Assembly: GCA_027295555.1 (NCBI GenBank)
Contig: JAPUKT010000416.1
Coordinates: forward strand, 1-8,714
Direction: 5' to 3'
Length of the DNA stretch: 8,714 nt
Origin: Deltaproteobacteria bacterium
GTDB lineage: Bacteria > Myxococcota_A > Polyangia > Polyangiales > Houyiibacteriaceae
The translations under genes were made by a program, and so were the position numbers. Shown piece by piece: positions 6,217 to 8,714 of the stretch (within the stretch, counting starts at the first letter, position 1; each line of letters starts with the position of its first letter). The notes beneath the pieces were generated by a model that was not told the origin of the DNA, did no database searches, and was given only the letters and a program-made list of their open reading frames with translations.

Positions 6217-7341
6217 ATGAGCAACTCACGGCATCACATCGCCTTGGTTCCCGGGGTCTTCGGCTTCGCGACGTTGGGTGGATTCGACTACTTCGTGCAC
6301 GTCGAAGAGGCACTGAGTCAGCGATTTGCCGAGGCGGGTGTCGAGTGTGACTTCGTCCTCGTGTCGTCCCCTCCGACGGGATCCATTGTGTCGCGCGCTC
6401 AAGTACTGCTGGAGGCCATCGAGCGGACATGCGGCAAAGAAGACTGTCCAATCCATTTGATCGGTCACTCCACCGGTGGCTTGGATATACGGCTCTCGGC
6501 TTCGCCGACGACGAGACCCGGCCTCCCGCGATGGTTTGACCGCGTGCAAACTGCCACGACGATCAGCACGCCTCACTACGGTACCCCGCTCGCCCATGAC
6601 TTGACGACCCTCGCGGGCACACGGCTTCTCTACGCGCTGTCACTACTCACGTTCGGAACGCTGCGATTTGGTGCGCCTCCGATCACGGCGTTGTCTCCCT
6701 TGCTCGCGACGCTCGGAAAGATCGACGATGTGCTCGGCCTCGACATCAAGATTCTCGAGCGAACGACCGATCTCCTTCTCAGCTTTCTCGATGAGCAAGG
6801 GCTCGACGAAGTGAGCGATTGGTTCGACGGTATTCGACGAGACAGGGGCGGCATCATCCAACTCACGCCCGAATCGATGGACATCTTCAACGCCGCGGTC
6901 GAGGACAATCCGAGCATTCGCTACGGTTGCGTCGTCACTCGGATGCCACCCCCAGCGCCTTTGAAGGTCGCGTCGAGCCTCCTTTCGCCGGCCAGCGCGC
7001 TTTCGGCTGCTTTCTTCACGACCCTATACGTCGGCGCGAGTCGTCCCTCCTCGGTCTATCCGAGCCCGACCCCCGCGCCCGAAGTTCAAGACTACCTCGC
7101 ACAGCGATTGGGAAAGCCGGTCGAGCCCTCATTCAACGACGGCCTCGTTCCAACCCTCAGCATGCTGTGGGGCGATATCGTCTGGGCAGGCACCGCGGAC
7201 CACCTCGACATCCTCGGCCACTTTCAAGGCGAAAAAGATACGAGCCACACCGACTGGCAGGTCAGCGGCGCCGGCTTCGACAAGTCGGACTTCGACGAAG
7301 CCATGGACGCGGTCGCCAACTTCCTCTTGGACGCGTCATGA
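6217..7341 (+). CDS. Alpha/beta-hydrolase, lipase/esterase-like protein
   Basis: Probable ester hydrolase, perhaps of lipids. Seen in 374 residues from the ATG at 6217: HIALVPGVFGFA (6-17), the beta-strand and oxyanion-loop start of bacterial triacylglycerol-lipase-like proteins; a nucleophile elbow GHSTGG (83-88, S85) after the strand CPIHLI; then TISTPHYGTPLAHD (115-128), a stretch common in lipases; a likely acid D308 in NDGLVPTL; and a likely base H329 in ADHLDILGHF (H335 is the alternative). Between them is a long, partly hydrophobic insertion (about 135-275) that could act as a lid. No signal peptide or lipobox is visible, so it is cytoplasmic unless exported another way. An in-frame GTG at 6175 would add 14 residues; ATG is preferred because the fold begins only six residues later. 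Neither start has a clear ribosome site. May be co-transcribed with the GH3 gene 48 bp downstream. Substrate unknown. Confidence 0.85.
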   Translation: MSNSRHHIALVPGVFGFATLGGFDYFVHVEEALSQRFAEAGVECDFVLVSSPPTGSIVSRAQVLLEAIERTCGKEDCPIHLIGHSTGGLDIRLSASPTTRPGLPRWFDRVQTATTISTPHYGTPLAHDLTTLAGTRLLYALSLLTFGTLRFGAPPITALSPLLATLGKIDDVLGLDIKILERTTDLLLSFLDEQGLDEVSDWFDGIRRDRGGIIQLTPESMDIFNAAVEDNPSIRYGCVVTRMPPPAPLKVASSLLSPASALSAAFFTTLYVGASRPSSVYPSPTPAPEVQDYLAQRLGKPVEPSFNDGLVPTLSMLWGDIVWAGTADHLDILGHFQGEKDTSHTDWQVSGAGFDKSDFDEAMDAVANFLLDAS

Positions 7342-7376
7342 GGAGCGAACTAGGCTCGGTCGGCCGCGGCACGTAG

Positions 7377-7382
7377 AAGGAG
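7377..7382 (+). promoter_or_regulatory. Ribosome binding site of the GH3 gene
   Basis: AAGGAG, seven nucleotides before the ATG at 7390, in the 48-bp gap after the lipase-like gene. It decides the GH3 start and places a hydrophobic lipoprotein-type leader at the N terminus. Confidence 0.8.
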
Positions 7383-7389
7383 ACCCCAC

Positions 7390-8714
7390 ATGAACCAGGC
7401 ATTTGACTCCCAAGCTTCGGTACGGACGACCTCGCTGAGCCTTGCGTTCGTTGCTGCGGCTTTCGGGATGATCTCTTGCAGCGATAGTGGCGGCACGGAC
7501 CTCGAGGAGCGCGTCGACGAGCTCGTTTCGCAGATGACGCTCGAAGAGAAAATCGCACAAATGGCCGGTGCGGGAGCGGGTGGTCCCGGTGTGGGGGCCT
7601 CCGTCCCAGGCGTTGAGCGGCTCGGTGTGCCCACCTTCCAGATGTCGGACGGGCCCCGTGGCGTCTCGGTGGCGCAAGGAACGACCCAGTTTCCCGTCGG
7701 TATGGCGCGCGGGGCGAGCTGGGATCCCGAGCTCGAGCGTCGGGTGGGCGAAGTCATGGGGCGCGAGCTCCGGGCAATCGGCGGCAACGTCCTGCTCGCG
7801 CCGACGATCAACATATTGCGTCATCCGAGTTGGGGCCGGGCGCAGGAGACGTACGGCGAGGATGTCCATCACCTCTCGCGCATGGCGGTGGGTTTCGTGC
7901 AAGGCGTCCAAGAGTACGCGCTTGCCAACGTGAAGCACTATGCGGCGAACAACATCGAGAACACGCGGTTTCAAGTCGACGTCAGTGTCGATGAGCGAAC
8001 GCTTCGGGAGATCTATCTTCCCCACTTCCGTGCCGCCGTGCTCGAGGGGGGCGCCGCATCGGTGATGACCGCATACAACCTCGTCAACGGTCAATACTGT
8101 GCCGAGAACGTCCATCTCGTCCGCGAGATCCTCAAGACCGAATGGGCCTTCGACGGCTTCGCCATCTCGGACTGGGTTGTGGGGACGAGATCGACGGTGC
8201 CCTCGGCGCTAGCGGGCCTCGACATCGAAATGCCGGCGGCGGTCTTTTACGGGGACCCATTGTTGGACGCGGTTCTCGCTGGCGAAGTGCCCGAGGAGCT
8301 CATCGACGACGCGGTCAGGCGCATGGTGCGTAAGAAGTTCGAGTTCCGGCTCGACGAGGCGAGTCCCGTCGACGAGAGCGTGATCGCGAGCGACGAGCAC
8401 CTAGCTGTCGCCCAGGATGCCGCGGTGAAAGGATCGGTGTTGCTGAAGAACGAGTCGGCCGCTCTGCCGCTCGACAAGGGCGCGCTCAGCCGACTCGCAG
8501 TGGTCGGGCTTCTTGCGGACACACCCAACACTGGAGACACCGGCAGCAGCAATACCTCTCCCGCTTTCATCGTCACCCCACTCGGGGGCATCCAAGAGGC
8601 CGTTGGAAGCGAAGTGGTGATCGACCACATCGGGAAGGACACCATCGACCCCACCGATGAAGGTGTCATTCAACAAGCCGATGCCGTCATTGTGGTGACA
8701 GGCCTCACCGCTGA
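7390..8714 (+). CDS. Glycoside hydrolase family 3 (beta-glucosidase-like) predicted lipoprotein, 3' part outside window
   Basis: Likely exo-acting beta-glycosidase releasing glucose or another sugar from oligosaccharides. Seen: 441 codons open to the right edge, hand-translated. The N terminus has a short polar region, a hydrophobic segment SLSLAFVAAAFGMIS (15-29) and C30, a plausible though not perfect lipobox (MISC), suggesting a lipid-anchored envelope protein. The GH3 TIM-barrel domain follows (about 39-320): MTLEEKIAQMAG (49-60), SDGPRGV (86-92; D87 binds sugar), APTINILRHPSWGRAQETYG (137-156), the KHYAANN motif (182-188), VMTAYNLVNG (225-234), then FDGFAISDW (254-262) with D261 as the nucleophile. 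The second alpha/beta domain starts near 335 with AQDAAVKGSVLLKN (341-354) and LPL (359-361). Family members usually have 700-850 residues, so roughly half is seen; the acid/base residue lies beyond the window. Good AAGGAG upstream. Precise sugar specificity cannot be told. Confidence 0.94.
   Translation, partial: MNQAFDSQASVRTTSLSLAFVAAAFGMISCSDSGGTDLEERVDELVSQMTLEEKIAQMAGAGAGGPGVGASVPGVERLGVPTFQMSDGPRGVSVAQGTTQFPVGMARGASWDPELERRVGEVMGRELRAIGGNVLLAPTINILRHPSWGRAQETYGEDVHHLSRMAVGFVQGVQEYALANVKHYAANNIENTRFQVDVSVDERTLREIYLPHFRAAVLEGGAASVMTAYNLVNGQYCAENVHLVREILKTEWAFDGFAISDWVVGTRSTVPSALAGLDIEMPAAVFYGDPLLDAVLAGEVPEELIDDAVRRMVRKKFEFRLDEASPVDESVIASDEHLAVAQDAAVKGSVLLKNESAALPLDKGALSRLAVVGLLADTPNTGDTGSSNTSPAFIVTPLGGIQEAVGSEVVIDHIGKDTIDPTDEGVIQQADAVIVVTGLTA

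Noticed and set aside
5385..6350. A 321-codon plus-strand open frame antisense to scoA and running into the hydrolase start
   Set aside because: scoA on the opposite strand has full family signatures. The antisense product has no recognisable motif and overlaps two supported genes.
7336..8115. A 259-codon minus-strand open frame opposite the GH3 gene
   Set aside because: The plus strand encodes a GH3 domain with nucleophile and substrate-binding motifs; the antisense product has no recognisable features.
1..8714. CRISPR arrays, tRNA/rRNA genes, insertion sequences, phage or toxin-antitoxin genes
   Set aside because: I looked on both strands for regular repeats, transposase-like proteins, terminal inverted repeats and tRNA-like cloverleafs and saw none. 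Nearly all the DNA is accounted for by ordinary genes with uniform base composition.

Overview
This window is a GC-rich, densely packed chromosomal stretch with eight protein genes. It has no RNA genes, mobile elements or CRISPR that I can see. The RecA, YifB/ComM, SCOT-type CoA-transferase and lipid/short-chain fatty acid genes, together with the strong G/C bias at third codon positions, suggest a free-living Gram-negative heterotroph. My best guess is a deltaproteobacterium/myxobacterium-like lineage (Myxococcota or relatives); that is inference from general sequence character, not from a marker search. The predicted lipoprotein signal on the last gene fits a Gram-negative cell envelope.

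Layout. Positions 1-3210 are a minus-strand block transcribed comM (yifB) -> recA -> an NAD(P)-dependent sugar-epimerase/steroid-dehydrogenase-like SDR that runs off the left edge. Positions 3211-3354 are a divergent intergenic region with overlapping inverted repeats. Positions 3355-4674 (plus) encode an AtoE-family short-chain fatty acid transporter. It converges on scoA-scoB (minus, 6098-4742), the two subunits of a succinyl-CoA:3-ketoacid CoA-transferase; a compact hairpin lies between the two stop codons. A second divergent region (6099-6216) precedes a plus-strand alpha/beta-hydrolase lipase-like gene. This is followed after 48 bp by a GH3 beta-glucosidase-like lipoprotein that is cut off by the right edge.

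How the genes fit together. comM and recA form a recombination pair: a branch-migration AAA+ motor beside the strand-exchange protein. AtoE plus ScoAB form a logical uptake-and-activation module for acetoacetate and other short-chain acids, although they are encoded on opposite strands. The lipase and GH3 enzyme look like degradative functions. I find no convincing novel system. The most interesting points are the comM-recA linkage without recX or a visible SOS box, a RecA with natural substitutions at its filament interface and no acidic tail, and an SDR lacking the canonical catalytic tyrosine.
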